17,816 bases of DNA from Bacillota bacterium (GCA_017861355.1 JAGFXQ010000073.1:1-17816), one strand, 5' to 3'. Shown: positions 7,965 through 14,567, counted from the stretch's first letter. Made by a program: numbers and translations. The notes: generated from the sequence alone by a model not told the origin.

Positions 7965-8531
7965 TTACTTCTTCCGATTATACAGATTCATCGCTGCATC
8001 GATCTCGCCGCTCGTAATCATCCGACAGGCATCGGAGGTATCCTTCAGCGCATCCCGGATAATTCCATTCTCTTCCTTGGTAAAACGGGAGAGAACATAG
8101 TCTGCCAGGTCCCAGTCCTTCGGCTTGTCGCCGACTCCCACTTTAATTCTGGGGAATTCATCTGTTCCAAGGTGGCTGATGATGCTCTTGATTCCATTAT
8201 GTCCACCGGCACTTCCCTTCTTACGGATACGCAGCTGTCCTACCTCCAGGCTGATATCGTCATAAATAACGATAACCTCCTCCGGTGATACCTTATAAAA
8301 ATCCACCAGCTCACGTACACTTTCACCGCTTAAGTTCATGTAGGTAATGGGTTGAGCGAGAATCACCTTCTCCCCCTCAATATAACCTTTTCCACAAATC
8401 GCTTTATGTTTCTTAAAATCTAAGGGAATCCGATAGTCATCCGCTATTCTGGTGATGGCATCCCAACCGATATTATGTCTTGTTGCCTGATATTCCTTCG
8501 TTGGGTTTCCTAACCCTACTATAATGTACAT
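7965..8531 (-). CDS. pth: Peptidyl-tRNA hydrolase
   Basis: Cytoplasmic esterase that releases tRNA from peptidyl-tRNAs dropped by ribosomes. At 188 aa it is the normal length for bacterial Pth. All key elements are visible: GLGNP (6-10), the catalytic His19 in RHNIGW, Asn66 in YMNLSG, Asp92 in YDDISL, and GGHNGIKS (109-116) with the conserved Asn112. These correspond to E. coli N10, H20, N68, D93 and N114. AAAGG lies 9 bases before the ATG. It is 101 bp after the DUF4003 gene with a possible promoter in the gap, and 13 bp before mfd. The spoVG-pth-mfd neighbourhood matches the arrangement around pth in Bacillus. Confidence 0.97.
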   Translation of the reverse strand: MYIIVGLGNPTKEYQATRHNIGWDAITRIADDYRIPLDFKKHKAICGKGYIEGEKVILAQPITYMNLSGESVRELVDFYKVSPEEVIVIYDDISLEVGQLRIRKKGSAGGHNGIKSIISHLGTDEFPRIKVGVGDKPKDWDLADYVLSRFTKEENGIIRDALKDTSDACRMITSGEIDAAMNLYNRKK

Positions 8532-8569
8532 ATGAATTAACCTTTCTATTCTTCCCTATGGTAGCACAT

Positions 8570-8598
8570 ACAATATTTCTATGTTTGTGACTTGCCAA
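8570..8598 (-). promoter_or_regulatory. Possible promoter of pth-mfd-prsA
   Basis: TTGGCA, 17 bases, then TATTGT on the minus strand, giving a transcript start near 8563 and a leader of about 30 bases. The -10 is only 4/6. The -35 overlaps a direct repeat (ATGTTTGTGAC on the plus strand). Confidence 0.45.
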
Positions 8599-8608
8599 TG
8601 TTTGTGAC
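8581..8608. repeat. 11-bp direct repeat ATGTTTGTGAC x2, 17-bp period
   Basis: Exact copies at 8581-8591 and 8598-8608 lie upstream of pth, overlapping the candidate -35 box. It could be a paired operator or a chance duplication. Confidence 0.5.
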
Positions 8609-8632
8609 CTGCTTTGATTGCATAGGCGTACT

Positions 8633-9622
8633 TTAGTTGGATGCTGCCGCTGCTGCAGCGGCACCGGAGGCTGCTGCCATGACTGCCATCTGTTGTGCAA
8701 TCAGTATCCCGGTAATGTTATTCGCCAGTGTATATTCAACCGTACTTCTCTTTCTGTCCGCAAGATAATCATCACAGACCAGTGCCACAGCAAACATGGT
8801 ACGTTCTGTATTTGAGATTGACCAGCTTCCAAAGCCCTTTCGATTCCTAAGGTCTTCCTTCACTTCGGTTATCTCGTCGGCGAGCTTCTGTGTGTCCTCT
8901 TGTAATAATGCGATAACACCTAAGAAGGATAACTCGATTCCGGAACCGATCTTACATTTTCTATCCTTTAAGGCCCGATCTAGGTCTGCAACGCGTTTAC
9001 ATTTTGCATAGGCAGGTTCTTCACTGAAGGTAAGAACATGGGACAAAGCCTGAACCGCATTGGCTCCAAAGAAATCACCCTTCAGCAGCCGATAACAGTC
9101 TTCCATCTCTTTGACTGCCTGATATACCGGTTTTTCCGACATCGCAAGTAGAGCTGCAAAGCCATAATCATCCGAGGAGGTGATGAATTTATGCTCCTCC
9201 TTCATGGCATCATAATAATTCTTCGCCGAGGTAATAAGTCCCTGATAGTTATAAGGATCCGACTGAAGAGCAATCGAGATTGCCGCCAGCACAAGATAAG
9301 GAGAAGCGTGAAACCCCACCTTCTTCATGGCATCATAGACATTTAACACACTCTTGAACATCGGCTCCGGATCCGGCTGCAAAGATAACATAACCGAAGT
9401 CATAAAATTTGTCATGTCCTTAAATTGTGAAAACACTCCCGTATTCTCCTTGATTATCTTACGACAGCGTTCAATCGCTTCAATATCTGCTTCCCGTTTC
9501 TCCATGGTATAAAGCAGGGCACCGAGTCGTGTATTTATGGTATCATTCCACTTAAATTTCTTACTTATTACATTATAATTGTTTGCAAACAAATCGCATT
9601 TATTCGCTAGAGACTCCCTCAT
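8633..9622 (-). CDS. DUF4003 family protein of unknown function
   Basis: Soluble 329-aa protein that I recognise as DUF4003, a Firmicutes family without known function. It is predicted mostly helical, with repeated Leu/Ala-rich segments suggesting an alpha-solenoid-like fold (inference). It carries the family-type stretch ending in KENTGVFSQF near the N-terminus and ends in an Ala-rich low-complexity tail (AAASGAAAAAAASN). The hydrophobic stretch before that tail is too short and Ala-rich to call a membrane anchor. The start at 9622 is preferred because AAAGGTGG (9631-9638) lies 8 bases upstream. The frame also opens with a GTG at 9634, but that would sit inside the ribosome binding site. A near-perfect promoter lies at 9673-9701, directly after the spoVG terminator. 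No terminator is seen after it, so some transcripts may continue into pth. Confidence 0.75.
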   Translation of the reverse strand: MRESLANKCDLFANNYNVISKKFKWNDTINTRLGALLYTMEKREADIEAIERCRKIIKENTGVFSQFKDMTNFMTSVMLSLQPDPEPMFKSVLNVYDAMKKVGFHASPYLVLAAISIALQSDPYNYQGLITSAKNYYDAMKEEHKFITSSDDYGFAALLAMSEKPVYQAVKEMEDCYRLLKGDFFGANAVQALSHVLTFSEEPAYAKCKRVADLDRALKDRKCKIGSGIELSFLGVIALLQEDTQKLADEITEVKEDLRNRKGFGSWSISNTERTMFAVALVCDDYLADRKRSTVEYTLANNITGILIAQQMAVMAAASGAAAAAAASN

Positions 9623-9630
9623 CTTATGAT

Positions 9631-9638
9631 CCACCTTT
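9631..9638 (-). promoter_or_regulatory. RBS deciding the DUF4003 start
   Basis: AAAGGTGG on the minus strand, 8 bases before the ATG at 9622. The alternative GTG at 9634 lies within it. Confidence 0.7.
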
Positions 9639-9672
9639 ACTTACTGGCATCAAACCAGATACATGCGTTATT

Positions 9673-9701
9673 ATTATAAGCTTTTTAAGAGTGAGTGGCA
9701 A
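9673..9701 (-). promoter_or_regulatory. Sigma-A promoter of the DUF4003 gene
   Basis: TTGCCA (5/6), exactly 17 bases, then a perfect TATAAT on the minus strand. The transcript start would be near 9666, giving a leader of about 44 bases. It begins immediately after the T tract of the spoVG terminator. Confidence 0.8.
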
Positions 9702-9702
9702 C

Positions 9703-9730
9703 AAAAAAAGCAGCTCCATGCTGCTTTTTT
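9703..9730. terminator. Compact bidirectional terminator after spoVG
   Basis: GCAGC (9710-9714), loop TCCAT, GCTGC (9720-9724), flanked by seven A and six T residues, so the stem extends with A-T pairs and ends in a T tract in either direction. It lies 20 bases after the spoVG stop. Confidence 0.9.
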
Positions 9731-9749
9731 GGCTTTTTATTACCGATAC

Positions 9750-10034
9750 TTACTGTTCTTCTTCTGTTTCCTCGTTCTCCAAAGCCGCGATCTCGTACTT
9801 CTCAAGGATAATCTTCTGAATCTTATCTCTTGTGTCCGAATTGATCGGATGAGCAATATCACGATACTCACCGTCACCGGCTTTTCTGCTCGGCATGGCA
9901 ATGAATAAGCCTTTATCGCCTTCAATCACCTTGATATCGTGAACCACGAACTCGTTATCAAGTGTAATTGACACAACTGCTTTCATTTTACCTTCCTTAC
10001 TCACCTTTCGCACGCGTACGTCGGTAATTTGCAT
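9750..10034 (-). CDS. spoVG: SpoVG, septation/sporulation regulator
   Basis: Small nucleic-acid-binding regulator. In Bacillus it influences asymmetric septation and sporulation, and in other Firmicutes it acts as a site-specific DNA/RNA-binding global regulator. The 94-aa protein carries the conserved opening MQITDVRVRK, the core GLFIAMPSRK (42-51) and DIAHPI (59-64), and ends in an acidic Glu-rich tail (85-94). That is normal family size. AAGGGGG lies 8 bases before the ATG; another ATG 5 bases upstream is out of frame. Its own promoter lies at 10184-10212 with a leader of about 140 bases, and a terminator follows, so it is monocistronic. It is divergent from murC. Confidence 0.96.
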   Translation of the reverse strand: MQITDVRVRKVSKEGKMKAVVSITLDNEFVVHDIKVIEGDKGLFIAMPSRKAGDGEYRDIAHPINSDTRDKIQKIILEKYEIAALENEETEEEQ

Positions 10035-10183
10035 GGCATGGTCCCCCTTTTCTGTCGTTATTTATCGTTAGTTGTTAAGAAAAAGTTAGTTAAGCACTAG
10101 TTAATCTCACTTTTCCCTGTTACAAATAAAACACAGATTATTTACAAAATATAACTATGCGAACATTGGGTTATGCTGATGCC

Positions 10184-10212
10184 ATTATACCATAATTATT
10201 CCTGATTGTGAA
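10184..10212 (-). promoter_or_regulatory. Sigma-A promoter of spoVG
   Basis: TTCACA (5/6), 17 bases, then a perfect TATAAT on the minus strand, giving a transcript start near 10177. The spacer contains AGGAATA, which resembles a sigma-H -35 element. No matching GAAT -10 is at the right distance, so dual sigma-A/sigma-H control is only a weak possibility. Confidence 0.75.
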
Positions 10213-10265
10213 TAATATTTACGAAAAAACCCATAAAAATCGTCTTTTTTTTGACATCTTATGCT

Positions 10266-10294
10266 TTGACAAGCCATTTTTGGTCCAATATATA
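10266..10294 (+). promoter_or_regulatory. Strong promoter-like sequence upstream of murC
   Basis: A perfect TTGACA, exactly 17 bases, then TATATA (5/6) on the plus strand, about 275 bases before murC. It would give a long murC leader or a separate small RNA starting near 10301. Confidence 0.55.
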
Positions 10295-10475
10295 CATCTA
10301 CCACGATTTTTTTCGCTTAAACCCTGCAACTATTCGATGAATTTAGAATATAATGACTATACCTCGCTCAAATCCTATTAGAATATTTATGCATTTTGAA
10401 GGCAGAAAAACGGTACCGGCGACCAGAAAATCCTGTTTTGCGTAGCCTGCATGATGATACAGGAGCAATTTATTA

Positions 10476-10503
10476 TTGTATTTTAAGGGAAATAGGTTAT
10501 AAT
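10476..10503 (+). promoter_or_regulatory. Proximal promoter of murC
   Basis: TTGTAT (4/6), 16 bases, then a perfect TATAAT, with a transcript start near 10510 and a leader of about 60 bases. Confidence 0.6.
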
Positions 10504-10568
10504 AGCAGATAGTAAAACTTCAAAATGATGTAAACCAGTTATGAATAATTAAGAATAGGAAGTGTACT

Positions 10569-11972
10569 ATGTACAAAATTGATTTTGACACGCCTTGCCG
10601 GATTCATTTTATTGGTATCGGCGGAATAAGCATGAGCGGATTTGCTGAGTATCTACATACACTTGGATTTAGAGTAAGTGGATCCGACAGTCACCAAAGC
10701 AAAATAACTGACCACCTGACAGAGCTTGGCATTGAGGTTTTCATCGGCCAGAGAGCTTCGAATATTTCCTCCGATATTAACGTTGTCGTTTTTACCGCTG
10801 CAATTCATGAGGATAACGAGGAATACCAGGAGGTTATACGCAGGAATATTCCTATGCTGAACCGCGCACAAATGATAGGTCAGCTTATGTTAAACTTCGA
10901 CGATGCCATCGCCGTATCCGGTACTCATGGCAAGACTACGACCACCTCCATGCTTTCCTTAATCTTCTTGGAAGCAGCAGCGGATCCAACCATCTCCGTA
11001 GGAGGTATTCTGGATGCCATCGGTGGAAATATCCGTATGGGTAAATCAGAGCACTTTATTATTGAAGCCTGTGAATATACGAATACCTTCTTAGAGTTCA
11101 ATCCAAAGCGCAGTATCATATTAAATATCGATGCTGATCATCTGGATTTCTTTAAAGACCTGGAAGACATCCGTAATTCCTTCCATCTATTTGCATCACG
11201 TCTGCCGAAAGACGGCCAGCTCTTCATTAATGGAGAGATCGATCGACTTGATGAATTTACAAAGGATTTGGAATGCAAGGTTCTTACCTATGGTATCATT
11301 GATCCTGCTTACGCAAGCAGCGATCGCACTTATGATATTGCTGCGGATAAGATTGAGTTCAACGACCAAAGTATGGGCAGTTATGATCTCTATTATAAGG
11401 GTAAGTATATTGACCGTATTACCTTAAATGTGATTGGTCTTCATAACCTGTCGAATTCCATGCCTGCCATCGGAGTCGCTCTTGAGTTAGGTCTTCCGAT
11501 TGAGAAGATTAAAAGTGCACTTTTTGCTTTCCGTAATTCAAAACGTCGTTTTGAATATAAAGGACAGATTGGCGGAGTAACCGTGATTGATGATTATGCT
11601 CATCATCCGACTGAGGTAGAAGCAACATTGAAAGCGGCTCAGAATTATCCCCATAAAACTTTATGGTGCGTGTTCCAGCCTCATACTTATACCAGAATGA
11701 AGAACCATCTGAAAGAATTCGCCTCTACCCTGTCCCTCGCGGATAAGATTGTACTCGCTGATATTTACGCCGCCAGAGAGAAAGATCCGGGAGATATTTC
11801 CTCGAAAGATTTAGTACGAGAACTTGAGAAATTAGGTAAAGAAGTATACTATTTTCCTTGCTTTGATGAGATTGAAAATTTTCTTTTACAAAATTGTATG
11901 AACGGTGACCTGTTGATAACTATGGGCGCCGGAGACATCGTTTCCGTGGGAGAAAATCTTCTAGGTTTGTAG
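10569..11972 (+). CDS. murC: UDP-N-acetylmuramate--L-alanine ligase MurC
   Basis: Cytoplasmic ATP-dependent ligase adding L-alanine to UDP-MurNAc, the first amino-acid step of the peptidoglycan stem peptide. At 467 aa it is the usual length. The N-terminal UDP-binding Rossmann motif is GIGGISMSG (16-24), the ATP-binding P-loop is GTHGKTTTT (118-126), DADHLDFF (188-195) follows in the central Mur ligase domain, and the C-terminal domain has DDYAHHPTEV (341-350), PHTYTR (371-376) and TMGAGD (451-456). AGGAAG sits about 6 bases before the ATG. It is divergent from spoVG and followed by a terminator built from DnaA-box-like arms, so it is probably monocistronic. A class A PBP and prs lie on the far side of the replication genes, so cell-wall genes are clustered loosely rather than in one operon. 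Confidence 0.97.
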   Translation: MYKIDFDTPCRIHFIGIGGISMSGFAEYLHTLGFRVSGSDSHQSKITDHLTELGIEVFIGQRASNISSDINVVVFTAAIHEDNEEYQEVIRRNIPMLNRAQMIGQLMLNFDDAIAVSGTHGKTTTTSMLSLIFLEAAADPTISVGGILDAIGGNIRMGKSEHFIIEACEYTNTFLEFNPKRSIILNIDADHLDFFKDLEDIRNSFHLFASRLPKDGQLFINGEIDRLDEFTKDLECKVLTYGIIDPAYASSDRTYDIAADKIEFNDQSMGSYDLYYKGKYIDRITLNVIGLHNLSNSMPAIGVALELGLPIEKIKSALFAFRNSKRRFEYKGQIGGVTVIDDYAHHPTEVEATLKAAQNYPHKTLWCVFQPHTYTRMKNHLKEFASTLSLADKIVLADIYAAREKDPGDISSKDLVRELEKLGKEVYYFPCFDEIENFLLQNCMNGDLLITMGAGDIVSVGENLLGL

Positions 11973-12028
11973 TTATCCACATTATCCACAGTATTATCAA
12001 CAATTTTATTGATAATGGCTGTGGATAT
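11973..12028. promoter_or_regulatory. DnaA-box cluster 1
   Basis: Two perfect consensus boxes TTATCCACA lie directly head-to-tail (11973-11981, 11982-11990). A TTATCAACA variant (11994-12002) follows, then an inverted ATATCCACA (12020-12028, minus strand). The first box starts at the base after the murC stop codon. Overlap with the murC terminator means some of this conservation could serve the hairpin instead. Confidence 0.7.
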
Positions 12029-12034
12029 TTTTTT
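11983..12034 (+). terminator. murC terminator whose arms carry DnaA boxes
   Basis: TATCCACAG (11983-11991) pairs with CTGTGGATA (12019-12027). Inside it TTATCAA (11994-12000) pairs with TTGATAA (12009-12015) around an 8-base loop, with a small internal loop between the stems. A run of T residues follows (12028-12034). Confidence 0.75.
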
Positions 12035-12138
12035 AACAATTTTCTTTTCTACAAATATAGATTTTCAACTGAAATTGTTAAGGTTTCAACTATATTTCTT
12101 ATGATTATTACATATTTTTACATATTTTTCACTTTACT
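12029..12138. other. AT-rich core, candidate DNA unwinding region
   Basis: About 110 bp of very high A+T lie between the two DnaA-box clusters. They contain a tandem 10-bp repeat (CATATTTTT at 12111 and 12121) and two copies of TTTCAACT. No ORF is seen. It resembles the unwinding element of bacterial origins by position and composition only. Confidence 0.35.
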
Positions 12139-12174
12139 CCATCCACATTATCCACATTATCCACATTATCCAAA
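12139..12174 (+). promoter_or_regulatory. DnaA-box cluster 2, four tandem 9-mers
   Basis: Four head-to-tail 9-base units without spacers: CCATCCACA (12139), TTATCCACA (12148), TTATCCACA (12157), TTATCCAAA (12166). The central two are perfect DnaA consensus and the outer two are degenerate. All point the same way as the first two boxes of cluster 1. Confidence 0.75.
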
Positions 12175-12201
12175 ATCTCTCCAACCCCTGCAAATAGGCT
12201 A

Positions 12202-12230
12202 TTTCCAAGCGTATTTATATGTGTTATAAT
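12202..12230 (+). promoter_or_regulatory. Promoter of the dnaD-like/dnaC operon
   Basis: TTTCCA (4/6), 17 bases, then a perfect TATAAT preceded by TGT (extended -10). The transcript start would be near 12237, giving a leader of about 124 bases. It lies just downstream of the tandem DnaA boxes. Confidence 0.7.
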
Positions 12231-12245
12231 CTGTCCGATGAGCAG

Positions 12246-12260
12246 ATTAGTCCGACTAAT
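12246..12260. promoter_or_regulatory. 15-bp palindrome ATTAGTC-C-GACTAAT
   Basis: Two perfect 7-bp arms around one base lie about 10-24 bases downstream of the predicted transcript start of the replication operon. The position fits a repressor operator or a 5' RNA element, but no factor can be named. Confidence 0.4.
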
Positions 12261-12360
12261 TCAGGACATTTTCCAAGCTTGCTTGAGAAAAGGTCATGAG
12301 TTAGGTGGATAAGTGCAACGACAGCGAAATATGCAGGGGTAAAAGGGAGGGACTTATCTT

Positions 12361-13452
12361 ATGAATAGGATTTCATTACATGCGGAAGGCATTTCGGACG
12401 TTACTATTATTCCGAATACCTTCATTGACCAGTTTATGCCGTCTGCAAACGGCTCTTATGTCAAGGTATATCTATACCTGTTACGCTGCTTCGCCGGGAA
12501 TTGCCCCGAAGTAACGATTTCCTCCATTGCCGACCGTCTGGAAAACACCGAGAAGGACATAATAAGGGCTTTAGCCTATTGGGAGAAACTGAATCTGTTG
12601 ACATTAGCACGTAATTCGCAAAAAGACATTATCGCGATTAATTTAGTAGATATAAACGGTGCACAAAATAATGCTGATATCAATGCTGATATAACTGCCG
12701 ATCTGGATACTGAGCTGGACGAAATCGCAGTCAGCATACATACCGAGACAAAGCCTGCCACAAGGCAGAGCTACTCCGCGGAGAAAATTGCCCAATTAAC
12801 GAATAATGATGAGATTAAGTGGGCCATGCATATTGTAGAAATTTATCTGGATCGTCCGCTTAAACCGATGGATCTTCAGTTAATACTTTATTTATATGAG
12901 GAGCTTCACTTCTCTGCAGAATTAATCATGTACCTGTATGAATACTGTGTATCCAAGGGCAAGAAGAACGCTTCCTACATTGAAGCCGTTGCACTTACCT
13001 GGGCGGAGGAAGGGATTGATACCGAGGCGAAGGCAAAAGAAGCAACCTCTACCTACAATGAGCATTTTAACATAGTAAATAAAGCATTCGGACTCAATCG
13101 TGCACCCGGTCAGATTGAACGTCAGTATATTACAAAATGGGTTGAGGTATTTGGGTTTTCTGACGATATCATTACTGAGGCTTGTAATCGTACGATACTT
13201 CGAACACAGAAGCCGGACTTTAAATATACGGACAAGATTCTGGAAACCTGGTATAAGAAGAATGCAAAATCTATGGCCGATATTACAAAGCTGGATGAGG
13301 AATTCTCCAAGGCCAGCAAAAACATTGATATGAATAAGGTTACTACGATGATCAAGCCGACGCAGAATAAATTTAATCAATTCCCTCAGCGTACCTATTC
13401 CGCGCAAGACTATGCAGACCTGGAACGTAAGCTGATGAATAAAGGTTTATAA
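12361..13452 (+). CDS. DnaD domain replication initiation protein
   Basis: Primosomal protein probably acting with the downstream DnaC/DnaI-type ATPase to load the replicative helicase at origins and restart sites. The 363-aa protein has an N-terminal winged-helix-like region (about 15-85). Two DnaD/DnaB C-terminal domains follow, at about 140-215 (with YIEAVALTW) and 230-300 (with YTDKILETWYKKN, the YxxxIxxxW hallmark). The C-terminal tail motif FPQRTYSAQDYADLERKL is typical of clostridial members. The linker contains an Asn/Ala/Asp-rich stretch (101-115). GGGAGG lies about 10 bases before the ATG, slightly far. It starts 16 bp before the loader gene, so they form an operon, preceded by a promoter next to tandem DnaA boxes. 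It could equally be called DnaB-like in the B. subtilis sense (two DnaD domains). Confidence 0.92.
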   Translation: MNRISLHAEGISDVTIIPNTFIDQFMPSANGSYVKVYLYLLRCFAGNCPEVTISSIADRLENTEKDIIRALAYWEKLNLLTLARNSQKDIIAINLVDINGAQNNADINADITADLDTELDEIAVSIHTETKPATRQSYSAEKIAQLTNNDEIKWAMHIVEIYLDRPLKPMDLQLILYLYEELHFSAELIMYLYEYCVSKGKKNASYIEAVALTWAEEGIDTEAKAKEATSTYNEHFNIVNKAFGLNRAPGQIERQYITKWVEVFGFSDDIITEACNRTILRTQKPDFKYTDKILETWYKKNAKSMADITKLDEEFSKASKNIDMNKVTTMIKPTQNKFNQFPQRTYSAQDYADLERKLMNKGL

Positions 13453-13467
13453 AGGAGAACGAAGGAC

Positions 13468-14472
13468 ATGGCTCTAAAGAATGACCAGTACAACCAGATA
13501 TTAAGGGATTATGACAGCCGAAGACTTTCCGATAAACATGATCTGGACCGTCGTATTGCTCATGCCTACGGCCTAATCCCCGAGCTCAAGGAGCTTGAAG
13601 AAGAGATCATCTCTCTCTCGGCCAGAAGCGGCAGACTGGCACTTCGTGGCAACGACACGGACTTGAACGAGCTAAAGAATACTCTCTCCAAGCTAAATGC
13701 ACGAAAAGAGGAACTACTGATCCGCGAGGGTCTTCCCGCAGATTATCTTCAGATGCATTATCAATGTAACAAATGCCATGATACCGGCTATATTAAAAAC
13801 GAAAAATGCAATTGCTTTAAACAGGCAATTGCTGATTTAATGTATTCTGATTCTAATATCAAGGCAATTTTAACAAATGAGAATTTTAACAAGTTCTCTT
13901 TTCGTTTTTATTCCGATGATTATGTTGATGAAACACTTGGACTATCTCCGCTTTCCAATATGCAGAAGGTGGTTGCGGGCTGCAAGAATTTCGTAAAGCA
14001 TTTTCATAAGAATCACGACAATCTGCTCTTACTCGGAAATACCGGTGTCGGAAAGACTTTCCTTGCCAACTGCATCGCTAAGGATCTGCTGGACCACGGT
14101 TATACCGTAATCTATCTTACCGCCTTCCGACTGTTTGACATCCTGGAGAAGCACAAATTTGGTAAGGATGAGGATAGTTCTCATAATGCTTCCAATCAAT
14201 TTGATTATATCCTGGAATGTGATCTACTGATCATTGATGATCTTGGAACAGAACTGAATAACGCGTTTACAAATTCTCAACTCTATCTAATCATTAACGA
14301 GCGATTATTGAAGCAAAAATCGACGATTATTTCCACAAATCTTTCGCTTCCGAATATAAATACAAATTATGGAGAACGCATATTTTCTAGGATTGTTAGT
14401 AGCTATAATGTCCAACGTATTATTGGAGAGGACATTCGTCTTCTCAAGGCAGTCAATCCGGTGAATTCTTAA
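13468..14472 (+). CDS. dnaC: Helicase loader, DnaC/DnaI-type AAA+ ATPase
   Basis: AAA+ ATPase that delivers the replicative DNA helicase during initiation and restart. The 334-aa protein has an N-terminal helical region, a zinc-binding-like cluster CNKC...CNC (Cys100, 103, 114, 116), Walker A GNTGVGKT (190-197), Walker B LLIIDDLG (253-260) and a sensor-like STNLS (289-293), then an arginine-rich C-terminal segment with YGERIFSRI. This architecture matches DnaI-type loaders more than E. coli DnaC, although clostridial members are commonly named DnaC. It begins 15 bases after the DnaD-domain gene with AAAGGAG upstream. The pairing of the two genes supports a joint role in helicase loading. It is distinguished from IstB-type transposon ATPases by the N-terminal zinc motif and the absence of a transposase. 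Confidence 0.93.
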   Translation: MALKNDQYNQILRDYDSRRLSDKHDLDRRIAHAYGLIPELKELEEEIISLSARSGRLALRGNDTDLNELKNTLSKLNARKEELLIREGLPADYLQMHYQCNKCHDTGYIKNEKCNCFKQAIADLMYSDSNIKAILTNENFNKFSFRFYSDDYVDETLGLSPLSNMQKVVAGCKNFVKHFHKNHDNLLLLGNTGVGKTFLANCIAKDLLDHGYTVIYLTAFRLFDILEKHKFGKDEDSSHNASNQFDYILECDLLIIDDLGTELNNAFTNSQLYLIINERLLKQKSTIISTNLSLPNINTNYGERIFSRIVSSYNVQRIIGEDIRLLKAVNPVNS

Positions 14473-14490
14473 CAAATAAGGAAAACAAGC

Positions 14491-14520
14491 TTGACGAATT
14501 AAATTGTTATATGTTATAAC
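14491..14520 (+). promoter_or_regulatory. Promoter of prs
   Basis: TTGACG (5/6), 18 bases, then TATAAC (5/6) with an upstream TGT extended -10. The transcript start would be near 14527, giving a leader of about 40 bases. Confidence 0.7.
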
Positions 14521-14553
14521 TTTAATGGCTTTTGAAACCAATTCTTTTTTCAT

Positions 14554-14559
14554 GGAGGG
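14554..14559 (+). promoter_or_regulatory. RBS deciding the prs start
   Basis: GGAGGG lies 8 bases before the ATG at 14568. It rules out the upstream in-frame ATG at 14532, which has no Shine-Dalgarno sequence. Confidence 0.85.
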
Positions 14560-14567
14560 AAAATCTA

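Larger units (their letters stand above)
10035..10568. other. 534-bp divergent intergenic region spoVG/murC
   Basis: AT-rich, with no supported ORF. From the spoVG side it holds the spoVG leader and promoter (10184-10212), an additional plus-strand promoter-like pair (10266-10294), an isolated TATAAT at 10349 without a -35, a short palindrome CGGTACCG (10411-10418) and the proximal murC promoter (10476-10503). I do not recognise a riboswitch class or a clear terminator between 10294 and 10476. Confidence 0.7.
11973..12360. other. 388-bp origin-like intergenic region
   Basis: The gap between murC and the dnaD-like gene contains two DnaA-box clusters (11973-12028 and 12139-12174), an AT-rich core of about 110 bp between them, the murC terminator, a promoter (12202-12230) and a palindrome in the leader. 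A further 8/9 DnaA-box match (TTATCCACC, minus strand) lies at 12304-12312. Confidence 0.75.

Noticed and set aside
10300..10475. Riboswitch in the murC leader
   Set aside because: No conserved motif of a class I know was visible, and the possible stems there are short.
12139..12174. Short tandem repeat considered as a CRISPR fragment or simple microsatellite
   Set aside because: The 9-base units have no spacers, and they match the DnaA-box consensus rather than a repeat-spacer structure. Two of the four units are degenerate.
11973..12174. Annotating this region as the chromosomal oriC outright
   Set aside because: No dnaA, dnaN, recF or rpmH is in the window, and GC skew could not be computed reliably. 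It is kept as a hypothesis only.
12922..13407. 161-aa minus-strand ORF
   Set aside because: It is antisense to the DnaD-domain gene, whose domains and codon structure are clear.
13468..14472. IstB-type transposon ATPase
   Set aside because: The N-terminal cysteine cluster, the preceding DnaD gene and the lack of a transposase favour a helicase loader.
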